Of a stretch of DNA of 64,000 nt, positions 17,383 through 26,522 are shown piece by piece. This DNA is from Paraburkholderia guartelaensis. GTDB lineage: Bacteria; Pseudomonadota; Gammaproteobacteria; Burkholderiales; Burkholderiaceae. The position numbers were made by a program, and so were the translations under genes. Under the pieces are notes generated by a model, which saw only the letters and a program-made list of their open reading frames with translations, was not told the DNA's origin and searched no databases. The DNA lies in contig NZ_SMOD01000005.1 of NCBI RefSeq assembly GCF_004353905.1, forward strand, positions 274,252 to 338,251, read 5' to 3'. Every line of letters starts with the position of its first letter. Position 1 is the stretch's first letter.

Positions 17383-18258
17383 ATGGCCGGATTCAAACAG
17401 CGTCGACCCCGTAACCCCGCCGGCGCGCCGCTGCCGCGGCCGTTTCGGCGCAACAAGGCCGTGCAGGAGCCCATGGGCGTCGCCGCGAACCGGCGCGCGG
17501 CGCGCCAGGAGTTCCTGAAGAAGCGCGGCATCTACCTGCTGCCCAACGCGTTCACCACGGCGGCGCTCTTCTGCGGCTTCTTCGCGGTCGTGCAGGCCAT
17601 GAACGTGCGCTTCGAGGTGGCGGCCATCGCCATTTTCGTGGCGATGGTGCTCGACGGCATGGACGGGCGCGTGGCGCGCATGACGCACTCGCAAAGCGCG
17701 TTCGGCGAGCAGTTCGACAGCCTCTCGGACATGGTGTCGTTCGGTGTGGCACCCGCGCTCGTGATGTACGAGTGGGTGCTCAAGGATCTCGGGCGCTGGG
17801 GCTGGCTTGCGGCATTCGTCTACTGTTCGGGCGCGGCGCTGCGTCTTGCGCGCTTCAACACGAACATCGGCGTCGTGGACAAGCGCTTCTTCCAGGGCCT
17901 CCCGAGCCCGGCTGCGGCCGCGCTCATCGCCGGCTTCGTCTGGCTCGCCACCGACAACCGCGTGCCCGTGAAGCTTTCGTGGCTGCCGTGGGTGGCCTTC
18001 GTGCTGACGATCTACGCGGGCGTGACGATGGTGTCCAATGCGCCGTTCTACAGCGGCAAGGCGCTCGACGTGCGCCATCGCGTGCCGTTCGCCGCCACGC
18101 TGCTCGTGGTGGTGGCGTTCGTGCTGGTGTCGTCCGATCCGCCGTTGATGCTGTTCGGCCTCTTCGTGCTCTACGGTCTCTCGGGCTATGTGTTCTGGGC
18201 GTACCAGGCCGTGCGCGGACGCTCGAACCCGGCGCGTTCGTCGCCGCGCGAGCGGTAA
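17383..18258 (+). CDS. pssA: CDP-diacylglycerol--serine O-phosphatidyltransferase
   Basis: Integral membrane enzyme of 291 residues that joins serine to CDP-diacylglycerol, giving phosphatidylserine for the decarboxylase encoded just upstream. The CDP-alcohol phosphotransferase signature is complete: Asp94-Gly95, Ala98-Arg99, Gly108, Asp112 and Asp116. Several membrane helices lie between 50 and 270; the first 48 residues are basic and Pro-rich. AGGAGG lies just ahead of ATG 17383. A terminator follows the stop. Confidence 0.95.
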   Translation: MAGFKQRRPRNPAGAPLPRPFRRNKAVQEPMGVAANRRAARQEFLKKRGIYLLPNAFTTAALFCGFFAVVQAMNVRFEVAAIAIFVAMVLDGMDGRVARMTHSQSAFGEQFDSLSDMVSFGVAPALVMYEWVLKDLGRWGWLAAFVYCSGAALRLARFNTNIGVVDKRFFQGLPSPAAAALIAGFVWLATDNRVPVKLSWLPWVAFVLTIYAGVTMVSNAPFYSGKALDVRHRVPFAATLLVVVAFVLVSSDPPLMLFGLFVLYGLSGYVFWAYQAVRGRSNPARSSPRER

Positions 18259-18284
18259 GGCGCGGGTGGGGGAATACTGAAAAG

Positions 18285-18318
18285 AGGGCTGCGCGCGAGC
18301 GCGGCCCTTTTTCTTTTT
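18285..18318 (+). terminator. Rho-independent terminator after pssA
   Basis: Stem AGGGCTGCGC (18285-18294) with GCGCGGCCCT (18299-18308, one G-T pair), loop GCGA, followed by a run of T broken by one C. Confidence 0.85.
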
Positions 18319-18345
18319 GCGCCCGCCTGGGCTGGTCTCTTCCAA

Positions 18346-18374
18346 TTGCGCTATCGGCGGATTCCGGCTATAGT
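18346..18374 (+). promoter_or_regulatory. Candidate promoter of the leuA leader
   Basis: TTGCGC (18346-18351) and TATAGT (18369-18374), spacer 17 bases. Transcription would begin at about 18381-18382, which is the ATG of the leader ORF itself, so the leader mRNA would be leaderless or nearly so. Confidence 0.5.
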
Positions 18375-18381
18375 CGGCGGC

Positions 18382-18465
18382 ATGGACACCATCCAGTTCC
18401 CCCTCTTCTCCCTTCAAGCCGGCGCGCTACTAGGCACGCTAGCGCTAGCGCGCCTGCCGCGCTGA
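18382..18465 (+). CDS. Leucine-rich leader peptide of leuA (27 codons)
   Basis: Short ORF 107 bases upstream of leuA with seven leucines in 27 residues, ending ALLGTLALARLPR then TGA. Four of the leucines are CTA (codons 16, 17, 20, 22), a codon used very sparingly by the long genes around it, where Leu is nearly always CTG or CTC. This is the hallmark of a ribosome-mediated attenuation leader sensing charged tRNA-Leu. A hairpin overlaps these control codons. The ORF is absent from ordinary gene calls because of its length. Function is inferred from codon content and position. Confidence 0.8.
   Translation: MDTIQFPLFSLQAGALLGTLALARLPR
18418..18457 (+). promoter_or_regulatory. Hairpin over the leucine control codons of the leuA leader
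   Basis: GGCGCGCTA (18421-18429) and TAGCGCGCC (18446-18454) form a perfect 9-base stem, extendable past one mismatch by two more pairs; the 16-base loop contains the remaining CTA codons. A ribosome stalled on the CTA codons would break it. A second, weaker hairpin (CGCCA/TGGCG, 18505-18518) follows, with TTTT only at 18536-18539, so no canonical attenuator terminator is evident. Confidence 0.55.
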
Positions 18466-18571
18466 TCTCGCTCGCCCTCCGTAAGCCTCGTTCATTGTCA
18501 GCGTCGCCATCGGTGGCGCGAACACCCAAAATCCGTTTTAGACACTGAACAAGTCCCCCTGGAGACCCGAA

Positions 18572-20125
18572 ATGGCAGCAGACAAGCTCATCATCTTCGA
18601 TACGACGTTGCGTGACGGCGAGCAGTCGCCCGGTGCGTCGATGACGAAGGAAGAGAAAATCCGCATCGCGAAGCAGCTCGAGCGCATGAAGGTCGACATT
18701 ATCGAAGCCGGCTTCGCAGCCAGCTCGAACGGCGACTTCGACGCGATCCACACGATCGCCGGCATGGTGAAGGACAGCACGATCTGCTCGCTCGCCCGCG
18801 CGAACGACAAGGACATCCAGCGCGCCGCCGACGCGCTCAAGCCCGCCGATCACTTCCGCATCCACACGTTCATCGCCACTTCGGCGCTGCACATGGAGAA
18901 GAAGCTTCGCATGTCGCCCGAGCAGGTGCTCGAGCAGGCGAAGCTCGCGGTGCGCTTCGCACGCAAGTTCACGAACGACGTGGAATTCTCGCCCGAAGAC
19001 GGCAGCCGTTCGGACATGGACTTCCTGTGCCGCGTGCTCGAAGCCGTGATCAATGAAGGCGCGACCACGATCAATATCGCCGATACGGTCGGCTACGGTA
19101 TTCCCGAGCTGTACGGCAACCTCGTGAAGACGCTGCGCGAGCGCATTCCGAATTCGGACAAGGCCGTGTTCTCGGTGCACTGCCACAACGACCTCGGCAT
19201 GGCCGTGGCGAACTCGCTGGCCGGTGTGCAGATCGGCGGTGCGCGTCAGGTGGAGTGCACGATCAACGGTCTCGGCGAGCGCGCGGGCAACACGTCGCTC
19301 GAAGAAATCGTGATGGCCGTGAAGACCCGCAAGGACTACTTCGGCCTCGATCTCGGCATCGACACCACGCAGATCGTGCCGGCATCGAAGCTCGTTTCGC
19401 AGATCACCGGTTTTGTCGTGCAGCCGAACAAGGCCGTGGTCGGCGCGAACGCCTTCGCGCACGCTTCAGGCATCCACCAGGACGGCGTGCTCAAGGCGCG
19501 CGACACCTACGAGATCATGCGCGCCGAAGACGTGGGCTGGAGCGCGAACAAGATCGTGCTCGGCAAGCTCTCGGGCCGCAACGCGTTCAAGCAGCGTCTG
19601 CAGGAACTGGGCATCCAGCTCGACAGCGAAGGCGAACTGAACAACGCGTTCGCGCGCTTCAAGGAACTGGCCGACCGCAAGTCCGAAATCTTCGACGAAG
19701 ACATCATCGCGATCGTCACGGAAGAGTCGGCGCAGGCGCAGGATCAGGAGCACTTCAAGTTCATCTCGCTCGCGCAGCACTCGGAAACGGGTGAGCGTCC
19801 GCACGCACGCGTCGTGTTCTCGGCTGACGGCAAGGAAGTGACCGGCGAAGCCGCGGGCAACGGCCCGGTGGACGCCACGCTCAATGCGATCGAAACCGAA
19901 GTGGGCAGCGGCTCGGAGCTTTTGCTGTACTCGGTGAACGCGATCACGACGGGCACCCAGGCGCAGGGCGAAGTGACGGTGCGTCTCTCGAAAGCCGGCC
20001 GCATCGTCAATGGCGTGGGCACGGATCCGGATATCGTTGCCGCATCGGCGAAGGCGTATATCTCGGCGCTCAACAAGCTCTACTCGGGCGACAAGGTCAA
20101 TCCGCAGCGCTCCGAAGCGGTGTAA
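18572..20125 (+). CDS. leuA: 2-isopropylmalate synthase
   Basis: First committed enzyme of leucine synthesis: condenses acetyl-CoA with 2-oxoisovalerate, a product of the ilv pathway encoded 2 kb upstream. 517 residues, full length. The TIM-barrel catalytic domain opens with [13 protein letters not shown] (9-21, metal-binding Asp10) and later has [24 protein letters not shown] and HASGIHQDG. The C-terminal leucine-sensing domain is present (from about 390), so feedback inhibition is expected in addition to the leader control. GGAG precedes ATG 18572. Confidence 0.97.
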   Translation: MAADKLIIFDTTLRDGEQSPGASMTKEEKIRIAKQLERMKVDIIEAGFAASSNGDFDAIHTIAGMVKDSTICSLARANDKDIQRAADALKPADHFRIHTFIATSALHMEKKLRMSPEQVLEQAKLAVRFARKFTNDVEFSPEDGSRSDMDFLCRVLEAVINEGATTINIADTVGYGIPELYGNLVKTLRERIPNSDKAVFSVHCHNDLGMAVANSLAGVQIGGARQVECTINGLGERAGNTSLEEIVMAVKTRKDYFGLDLGIDTTQIVPASKLVSQITGFVVQPNKAVVGANAFAHASGIHQDGVLKARDTYEIMRAEDVGWSANKIVLGKLSGRNAFKQRLQELGIQLDSEGELNNAFARFKELADRKSEIFDEDIIAIVTEESAQAQDQEHFKFISLAQHSETGERPHARVVFSADGKEVTGEAAGNGPVDATLNAIETEVGSGSELLLYSVNAITTGTQAQGEVTVRLSKAGRIVNGVGTDPDIVAASAKAYISALNKLYSGDKVNPQRSEAV

Positions 20126-20164
20126 GCGGTGGCGAGGCTTCTGGCCTCGCATCGCCCAGCCAAT

Positions 20165-20207
20165 GAAAAACCCCCGGCTCGCAAGAGCGCGGGGGTTTTG
20201 TTTTTTG
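20165..20207. terminator. Bidirectional terminator between leuA and the BamE-like gene
   Basis: Stem AACCCCCG-GCTC with GAGC-(G)-CGGGGGTT, loop GCAA, flanked by A run on the left and T runs on the right, so it can stop both converging genes. Confidence 0.85.
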
Positions 20208-20233
20208 CTGCGCCGGGGCCACGATCAAAACAA

Positions 20234-20785
20234 TCAGAACAGGCTGCGGCGATCCGGATCGTGCAGCGGATCGGGCGTCTTCTGCGTGAGCCGCAGAATG
20301 CCCTGGTCGTCGAAGTAGAAGCTGTAGAGCATGTACCAGACGTTGTCTTCGAGGTAGCGGTAGGTCCACGCTTCCTTCTTCATCAGCGGGAAGTAGGAGG
20401 TTTCGACCGGGCGGCCGAAGTTGACGAGCACGTCGGTGCGCGTCCATTTGCCGATTTCCGCGCGATAGAACTCGTTGGGCTGCAGCACCTGGCGCAGGTT
20501 CACGACTTTGCCGCTCGCGTCGATGTCGGCGGCGGTGGTGGTTTCGCCCATCGGCTGGGTTGGCCACATCAGGCGCTTGCCGCCGTCGGGCAGGTCGTAG
20601 GTTTCAGCCGGCGGCCCGAATCGGGCGATCACGGACTGCGCGTCGTCGCCCGCATGGAATTGCTGCCACGGCTGTGCGCAGCCGGCGAGCGCGAGTGCGC
20701 CAACGCCCGCGAGGAGGGCGAGACGCAGGCGGCGCGAGGCGAAGCGTACAGGCGTTGCGAGCGAGGTAGATAGGCGCGTGAACAT
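20234..20785 (-). CDS. Outer-membrane lipoprotein, SmpA/BamE-like
   Basis: Predicted lipoprotein of 183 residues. A basic N-terminus and hydrophobic stretch lead to the lipobox LAGC with Cys36. The mature part contains two BamE-like repeats: DAQSVIARFGPPAETYDLPDGG (in two halves here) and later TDVLVNFGRPVETSYFP with RYLEDNVWYMLYSFYFDDQG. True BamE is about 110-180 residues and belongs to the outer-membrane protein assembly complex; this could be BamE or a paralogue. ATG 20785 is chosen since GGGGGA lies just upstream; the frame runs 68 codons further without lipoprotein features. Confidence 0.8.
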   Translation of the reverse strand: MFTRLSTSLATPVRFASRRLRLALLAGVGALALAGCAQPWQQFHAGDDAQSVIARFGPPAETYDLPDGGKRLMWPTQPMGETTTAADIDASGKVVNLRQVLQPNEFYRAEIGKWTRTDVLVNFGRPVETSYFPLMKKEAWTYRYLEDNVWYMLYSFYFDDQGILRLTQKTPDPLHDPDRRSLF

Positions 20786-20964
20786 GATGTCCCCCGATGG
20801 CAAGGTTCCAATGACCGCCGTAAATGTGGAACCCTTATTTTGACACGGCGCGAGGCGCGCGCGGGCCGGGCCTGTCTGCGCAGCGACGGATCTCGGCCTT
20901 GCCGTCGCACCGCGTCGCGGCCTATGATCCGCGCTTCGAATGGAAATCCGGCTGGCATCGAACA

Positions 20965-22272
20965 ATGAGAGAAAAGCGCATAACGGCACGCATGGCGTGT
21001 GCGGCGGCGATCATGGTCGCCATGACGGCGCTGGCGGCAGGCCTCGCGGCCGCAACCGGAGCACGGGCGGATGAGGCGCCGACCGGCAAGCCGATCCAGC
21101 TCGCGCTGATCGAAGGCATGTCCGGCCCGTTCGCGGACGCGGGCGCGGCCGTCGAGCGCAACCTGCGCTTCGGCGTCGAGCGGGTCAATGCGCGCGGCGG
21201 CGTCGTGCTGCGTGACGGGGCGCATCCGCTCGAACTGGTGACGCTCGACAGCAAGGGCAGCCCCGAGGCGGCGCTCTTGCAGCTGCGTATGGCGCAGGAC
21301 CGCCACATCGGCTATGTCATGCAGGGCAACAGCTCGGCGGTGGCGGCGGCGCTCGAGTCGGCGGTCGATCGCCAGGCCGCGCGCGATCCGCAGAACCGCG
21401 AGCTCTTCCTCAACTATTCCGCCGACGACCCCGCGCTCACCAACGCGAATTGCAGCTTCTGGCATTTCCGCTTCGACGCGCACGCGGGCATGCGCATGGA
21501 CGCGCTTGCGGACGTGATCGCCGCGGACAAATCGGTGAAGAAGGTGTATCTCCTCAACCAGGACTACAGCTTCGGCCATGACGTGAGCACGCTCGCGCGC
21601 GCTGCGCTGGCGAAGGACCGCCCGGACATCGCCATCGTCGGCGACGAATTCCACCCCATCGGCCGCGTGAAGGACTTCGCGCCTTACATCGCCAAGATTC
21701 GCGCCGCGGGCGCCGACGCCGTCATCACCGGAAACTGGGGCAACGACCTGACGCTGCTCGTGAAGGCCGCGCGCGAGCAGGGCCTCGACACGAAGTTCTA
21801 CACCTTCTACGGCAACAGCCTGGGCGCGCCGGCGGCGCTGGGCGACGCGGGCGTGAAGCGCGTGATCGCGGTAGCCGACTGGCATCCGAACGCGGGCGGC
21901 GCAGCTTCCGACGCGTGGTACAAGGCGTTCAGGGCGCGCTATCCGGCGGCCAAGGACGACTACCCGGTGCTGCGCATGTCGATGATGGTGGAAATGCTCG
22001 CCCAGGCCATGACGAAGGCGGGCACGGCCGACCCCGAGGCCGTCGCGAAGGCATTGGAGGGCATGCGCTTCGACAATGGGTTCCACCCCATGTGGATGCG
22101 TGCCGACGACCACCAGGTGATCCAGCCCCTTTACGTCATGGAGATGGACAAGCAGGGCACGCCCGGCGTGCGCTACGACAACGAGGGTTCCGGCTATGGC
22201 TTTCGCACGGTGCTGACGCTCCCCGCGGAGCGCACCGCTCCCGCCACGGTCTGCCAGATGAAGCGGCCGTGA
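20965..22272 (+). CDS. Periplasmic ABC transporter substrate-binding protein (branched-chain amino acid type)
   Basis: Type I periplasmic binding protein (LivJ/Peripla_BP_6 family) of 435 residues. A Sec signal peptide covers about residues 1-35, with cleavage after ARA before DEAP. The mature protein opens with IQLALIEGMSGPFADAGAAVERNLRFG, typical of the family, and later has YLLNQDYSFGHD and ITGNWGNDL. No permease or ATPase genes lie beside it, so it is an orphan binding protein, either served by a distant transporter or used in sensing. Ligand unknown; neighbouring branched-chain synthesis genes do not prove a branched-chain ligand. Confidence 0.88.
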   Translation: MREKRITARMACAAAIMVAMTALAAGLAAATGARADEAPTGKPIQLALIEGMSGPFADAGAAVERNLRFGVERVNARGGVVLRDGAHPLELVTLDSKGSPEAALLQLRMAQDRHIGYVMQGNSSAVAAALESAVDRQAARDPQNRELFLNYSADDPALTNANCSFWHFRFDAHAGMRMDALADVIAADKSVKKVYLLNQDYSFGHDVSTLARAALAKDRPDIAIVGDEFHPIGRVKDFAPYIAKIRAAGADAVITGNWGNDLTLLVKAAREQGLDTKFYTFYGNSLGAPAALGDAGVKRVIAVADWHPNAGGAASDAWYKAFRARYPAAKDDYPVLRMSMMVEMLAQAMTKAGTADPEAVAKALEGMRFDNGFHPMWMRADDHQVIQPLYVMEMDKQGTPGVRYDNEGSGYGFRTVLTLPAERTAPATVCQMKRP

Positions 22273-22291
22273 GGGTGCTCCTTACAAGCGG

Positions 22292-22321
22292 TTTCGCGGC
22301 AAATCGGGGCTGTGCTACAAT
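22292..22321 (+). promoter_or_regulatory. Candidate rpsO promoter
   Basis: TACAAT (22316-22321) preceded at 18 bases by a weak -35 TTTCGC (22292-22297). Leader of roughly 100 bases before rpsO. Confidence 0.4.
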
Positions 22322-22426
22322 ACGCCCCTTGTCGCGAACCTGCGGCAAGACAATCAAGCAGTAAGAACCAAGCCACGGCACGGCCTTTCTTCCGTGACCG
22401 CTCGTTTGTTTTAAAGGAAAAGCAAA

Positions 22427-22696
22427 ATGTCCGTAGCAGATATCAAGAAGTCCGACGTCGTCGCGCAATTCGCGCGCGGCACCAACGACACGGGTTCGCC
22501 CGAAGTTCAGGTTGCACTCCTGACGTCGCGTATCAACGAACTGACTGGCCACTTCAAGTCGCACGCGAAGGACCACCACAGCCGCCGCGGTCTGCTGCGC
22601 ATGGTGAGCCGCCGCCGTAAGCTGCTCGACTACCTGAAGGGCAAGGACGCTGATCGTTACCGCGCGCTGATCGAGAAGCTGGGTCTGCGTAAGTAA
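22427..22696 (+). CDS. rpsO: 30S ribosomal protein S15
   Basis: Ribosomal protein of 89 residues, exact family length, binding 16S rRNA in the platform of the small subunit. Recognised by the central [20 protein letters not shown] region (45-64) and the C-terminal [24 protein letters not shown] strong AAAGGAAAAG lies upstream of ATG 22427. It stands before pnp, the arrangement common in proteobacteria, but a good terminator separates the two. Confidence 0.98.
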   Translation: MSVADIKKSDVVAQFARGTNDTGSPEVQVALLTSRINELTGHFKSHAKDHHSRRGLLRMVSRRRKLLDYLKGKDADRYRALIEKLGLRK

Positions 22697-22716
22697 TCGG
22701 AAGGTCTTCCGCAAAG

Positions 22717-22757
22717 ATGCCTGTGTCAGTTCCACTGATGCAGGCATTTTGTTTTTG
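22717..22757 (+). terminator. Terminator after rpsO
   Basis: ATGCCTGTGTCAGT pairs with ACTGATGCAGGCAT as a 14-base stem with two G-T pairs and a 3-base loop, followed by TTTTGTTTTT. Some readthrough into pnp is usual in this arrangement. Confidence 0.85.
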
Positions 22758-22885
22758 AACGGTGCGCTTCATGCTGCTTTTCAAGCTGTTTTGATGCGAT
22801 AAACACCGGTTCGGAACACAAGGCAACACCACGTAGCACCAGCAGTACAAGCAGCAGGGCCGGGCCTCGGGGCAGAGCTTTGTGT

Positions 22886-22962
22886 CATTCCAGCAGATCG
22901 TGCGCGGCGATGCGTCACAGCCGCACGGCAACAGTTTCGCAATCTCGCGATTCGCTGGAATG
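22886..22962 (+). promoter_or_regulatory. Branched stem structure in the pnp leader
   Basis: CATTCCAGC (22886-22894) and GCTGGAATG (22954-22962) are perfect inverted copies closing a 59-base interior. Inside lie a second stem, GTGCGCGGC (22900-22908) with GCCGCAC (22920-22926), and a short AATC/GATT hairpin. It sits about 100 bases before pnp in a 300-base gene-free leader. By analogy with the RNase III-cut pnp leader of E. coli it may mediate autoregulation. Confidence 0.45.
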
Positions 22963-23060
22963 GCATAACACTCCTCTTCCTGCGCGGTGCCGGAACCTGT
23001 CTTGCCGCATCGTCCGCGTGTGCGGGCGGCGCATAACAAATGAGTAAGGAGTGAGTGACC

Positions 23061-25208
23061 ATGACCATGTTCAATAAAGTCGTGAAGGAATTCAAATGGG
23101 GCCAGCACAACGTGCGCCTCGAAACGGGTGAGATCGCCCGTCAGGCCAGCGGTGCTGTCATCGTCGACGTCGAAGACACCGTCGTGCTCGCGACCGTCGT
23201 TGGCGCGAAGACCGCCAAGCCGGGTCAGGACTTCTTCCCGCTCACCGTCGACTACATCGAAAAGACCTATTCGGCCGGCAAGATCCCGGGCGGCTTCTTC
23301 CGCCGCGAAGGCCGTCCGTCGGAAGGCGAGACGCTCATCTCGCGCCTGATCGACCGCCCGCTGCGTCCGCTCTTCCCGGAAGGCTATTACAACGAAGTCC
23401 AGGTCGTGATCCACGTCCTGTCGATCAACCCGGAAGTCCCGGCTGACATCCCCGCGCTGATCGGCGCGTCGGCTGCGCTGGCGATCTCGGGTCTGCCGTT
23501 CAACGGCCCGGTGGGCGCCGCACGCGTGGCCTACATCAACAACGAGTACGTGCTCAATCCGACGCGCGCGCAGATCAAGGAATCGCGCCTCGACCTCGTC
23601 GTGGCCGGTACCGAGCGCGCCGTGCTGATGGTGGAATCGGAAGCCGACCAGCTGCCGGAAGACGTGATGCTCGGCGCGGTCGTGTTCGGCCACGAGCAGA
23701 TGCAAACGGCCATCGACGCGATCCACGAACTGGTTCGTGACGGCGGCAAGCCCGAGTGGGACTGGACGCCGGCGCCGAAGGACGAAGCGCTCATCGCGCG
23801 CGTCACGGCCATCGCCAACGAAAACCTGCTCGCCGCGTACCAACTGCGTGACAAGCAACAGCGTTCGACCAAGCTGAAGGAAGTCTACGCAGCGACGTCG
23901 GCCAAGCTCGAAGAAGAAGCGGCTGCGGCCGGCACGACGGCGGCCGACAAGGCCACGGTCGGCAACATCGTGTTCGACCTCGAAGCGAAGATCGTCCGTT
24001 CGCAGATCCTGAACGGCGAGCCGCGTATCGACGGCCGCGACACGCGCACGGTTCGCCCGATCGAGATCCGCACGGGCGTGCTGCCGCGCACCCACGGTTC
24101 GGCGCTCTTCACGCGCGGCGAAACGCAGGCGCTGGTTGTCGCGACGCTCGGCACCAAGGGCGACGAGCAGATCATCGACGCGCTCGAAGGCGAGTACCGC
24201 GACCGCTTCATGCTCCACTACAACATGCCCCCGTTCGCGACCGGCGAAACGGGCCGTGTTGGCTCGCCCAAGCGCCGTGAAATCGGCCACGGCCGTCTCG
24301 CCAAGCGCGCGCTCGTCGCGTGCCTGCCGAGCGCCGAAGAGTTCGGCTACTCGATCCGCGTCGTTTCGGAAATCACCGAGTCGAACGGTTCGTCGTCGAT
24401 GGCTTCGGTGTGCGGCGGCTGCCTCGCGCTGATGGACGCCGGCGTGCCGATGAAGGCGCACGTCGCCGGTATCGCGATGGGCCTGATCCTCGAAGGCAAC
24501 AAGTTCGCCGTGCTGACCGACATCCTCGGCGACGAAGATCACCTCGGCGACATGGACTTCAAGGTTGCGGGTACGGAAGCTGGCGTGACCGCGCTGCAGA
24601 TGGACATCAAGATCCAGGGCATCACGAAGGAAATCATGCAGGTCGCGCTCGCACAGGCGAAGGAAGGCCGCATGCATATCCTCGGCAAGATGACCTCGGC
24701 TGTGTCGGGCGTGAACACCGAACTGTCGGCGTACGCTCCGCGCATGATCACCATCAAGATCAACCCGGAAAAGATCCGCGACGTGATCGGCAAGGGCGGT
24801 TCGGTGATCCGCGCGCTGACGGAAGAAACCGGCACGACCATCGACATCTCCGACGACGGCGTCGTGACCATCGCTTCGACGTCGAGCGAAGGCATGGCCG
24901 AAGCGAAGAAGCGCATCGAAAACATCACGGCCGAAATCGAAGTGGGCCAGGTGTACGAAGGCGCGGTCCTCAAGCTGCTGGACTTCGGCGCGATCGTGAA
25001 CCTGCTGCCGGGCAAGGATGGTCTGCTGCACATCTCCGAGATCGCCAATGAGCGCATCAAGGACATCAACGACTATCTGAAGGAAGGCCAGGTCGTGAAG
25101 GTCAAGGTCATCCAGACGGACGAGAAGGGCCGCGTGCGCCTGTCCGCCAAGGCGCTGCTCAACGAGCAGGCGAATGGCGGCGCACCGCAAGGCGAGCCGC
25201 AGCAGTAA
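23061..25208 (+). CDS. pnp: Polynucleotide phosphorylase
   Basis: Phosphorolytic 3'-5' exoribonuclease, trimeric, part of the RNA degradosome. About 715 residues with full architecture: two RNase PH cores (about 10-230 and 325-540), the helical linker between them, then a KH domain ([15 protein letters not shown]) and an S1 domain at the end ([20 protein letters not shown]). ATG 23061 is chosen because GGAG sits nine bases upstream; ATG 23067 (MFNKVVKEF) is also possible. Likely autoregulated through its leader. Confidence 0.97.
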   Translation: MTMFNKVVKEFKWGQHNVRLETGEIARQASGAVIVDVEDTVVLATVVGAKTAKPGQDFFPLTVDYIEKTYSAGKIPGGFFRREGRPSEGETLISRLIDRPLRPLFPEGYYNEVQVVIHVLSINPEVPADIPALIGASAALAISGLPFNGPVGAARVAYINNEYVLNPTRAQIKESRLDLVVAGTERAVLMVESEADQLPEDVMLGAVVFGHEQMQTAIDAIHELVRDGGKPEWDWTPAPKDEALIARVTAIANENLLAAYQLRDKQQRSTKLKEVYAATSAKLEEEAAAAGTTAADKATVGNIVFDLEAKIVRSQILNGEPRIDGRDTRTVRPIEIRTGVLPRTHGSALFTRGETQALVVATLGTKGDEQIIDALEGEYRDRFMLHYNMPPFATGETGRVGSPKRREIGHGRLAKRALVACLPSAEEFGYSIRVVSEITESNGSSSMASVCGGCLALMDAGVPMKAHVAGIAMGLILEGNKFAVLTDILGDEDHLGDMDFKVAGTEAGVTALQMDIKIQGITKEIMQVALAQAKEGRMHILGKMTSAVSGVNTELSAYAPRMITIKINPEKIRDVIGKGGSVIRALTEETGTTIDISDDGVVTIASTSSEGMAEAKKRIENITAEIEVGQVYEGAVLKLLDFGAIVNLLPGKDGLLHISEIANERIKDINDYLKEGQVVKVKVIQTDEKGRVRLSAKALLNEQANGGAPQGEPQQ

Positions 25209-25221
25209 AGCGGTAAGCTCC

Positions 25222-25258
25222 AACGGCCGGCACGTGCAAAACGCGCCGGCCGTTTTTT
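25222..25258 (+). terminator. Rho-independent terminator after pnp
   Basis: AACGGCCGGC (25222-25231) pairs perfectly with GCCGGCCGTT (25245-25254), followed by TTTTTT. Confidence 0.9.
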
Positions 25259-25352
25259 ATGACAATGAGGGTGAATGGCAGTGCGCATGCGTCAATCAGG
25301 TCGCGTGCGCAGCGCCATCCAGACGGGGCGCGAAGCGCTGAGGAGACGCGAG

Positions 25353-26369
25353 ATGAAGGCAGTCGAGATTACGGAATTCGGTGCGCCGGACGTGCTCAAG
25401 CTGGCCGAACGGCCAACCCCCGAGCCGAAGGCTGGCGAAGTGCTGATCAAGGTGAGCGCCTCGGGCGTGAACCGTCCCGATGTGTTCCAGCGCAAGGGCT
25501 CGTATGCGCCGCCGCCGGGCATTTCCGATCTGCCGGGGCTCGAGGTGGCGGGCGAGATCGTCGGCGGCTCGATCGACGAGAAGAACAATCCGTTTGGCCT
25601 CAAGATTGGCGATCGCGTGTGCGCGCTGATCGCGGGCGGCGGTTACGCCGAATACGCGGTCGCGCCGCTCGGGCAATGTCTGCCGGTGCCGAAGGGCCTC
25701 ACCGATGTCGAGGCGGCCTCGCTGCCCGAAACGTTCTTCACGGTCTGGAGCAACGTATTCCAGCGCGCCTACCTCGGCCAGGGCGAGGGCGGCGAGAACG
25801 AGACGCTGCTCGTGCAGGGCGGCTCGAGCGGCATCGGCGTGACGGCGATCCAGATCGCGCATGCCCTTGGCTTTCGCGTGTTCGCCACGGCCGGCTCGGA
25901 CGACAAGTGCCACGCCTGTGAGGCGCTCGGCGCCGACCGCGCCATCAACTACCGCACCAGCGATTTCGTGGAGGTCGTGAAGGCGCTCACGAACGACCGC
26001 GGCGTCGACGTGATTCTCGACATGGTGGCCGGCGGCTATGTGGCGCGCGAGCTTTCCGCGCTGGCGACCGGTGGCCGCATCGTCATCATCGCCACGCTCG
26101 GCGGCTCCAAGGCCGAACTCAACATGGGCGAAATCCTGCGCCGCCGGCTTACGGTGACCGGTTCGACGCTGCGTGCGCGGTCCGTGGAATTCAAGGCCCA
26201 GATCGCTCAGGAACTCAAGGCGAAGGTCTGGCCCCTGATCGAAGAGGGTCGCATCAAGCCCGTCGTGTTCCGCGTATTTCCCGCCGCGCAGGCCGCCGAG
26301 GCCCATGCGTTGATGGAAAGCAGCGAGCATGTCGGCAAGATCATGCTCGACTGGAACAGCGCGGCCTGA
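25353..26369 (+). CDS. NAD(P)H-quinone oxidoreductase, zinc-independent MDR family
   Basis: Medium-chain dehydrogenase/reductase of 338 residues, quinone oxidoreductase branch, which passes electrons from NAD(P)H to quinones. The N-terminal GroES-like domain includes PDVFQRKGSYAPPPG (42-56); the nucleotide site is GGSSGIGVTAIQIA at 156-169. No structural or catalytic zinc cysteines of the alcohol dehydrogenase type are seen. ATG 25353 was chosen since GAGGAGA precedes it and homologues begin MKA(V/I). It lies between pnp and tpiA in the same direction, each with its own signals. Confidence 0.9.
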   Translation: MKAVEITEFGAPDVLKLAERPTPEPKAGEVLIKVSASGVNRPDVFQRKGSYAPPPGISDLPGLEVAGEIVGGSIDEKNNPFGLKIGDRVCALIAGGGYAEYAVAPLGQCLPVPKGLTDVEAASLPETFFTVWSNVFQRAYLGQGEGGENETLLVQGGSSGIGVTAIQIAHALGFRVFATAGSDDKCHACEALGADRAINYRTSDFVEVVKALTNDRGVDVILDMVAGGYVARELSALATGGRIVIIATLGGSKAELNMGEILRRRLTVTGSTLRARSVEFKAQIAQELKAKVWPLIEEGRIKPVVFRVFPAAQAAEAHALMESSEHVGKIMLDWNSAA

Positions 26370-26454
26370 CGGCGCATCGGCACGAGCGACCCGCTCGTGC
26401 TTGATTTTTCGGGATTTTTTTCGCGTATTTTTTGTGCATCGCGGGCGGAGCGGT

Positions 26455-26484
26455 TTGACCCGCCTGGATTTCACGCAGTAAAAT
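26455..26484 (+). promoter_or_regulatory. Candidate tpiA promoter
   Basis: TTGACC (26455-26460) and TAAAAT (26479-26484) with an 18-base spacer, about 40 bases before tpiA. Confidence 0.55.
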
Positions 26485-26522
26485 TATGTGTTTTGCGTCC
26501 GCTTTTAACAGCAACCGGAACA

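Noticed and set aside
22554..25223. 889-codon open frame antisense to pnp
   Set aside because: Shadow of pnp on the opposite strand with no family resemblance.
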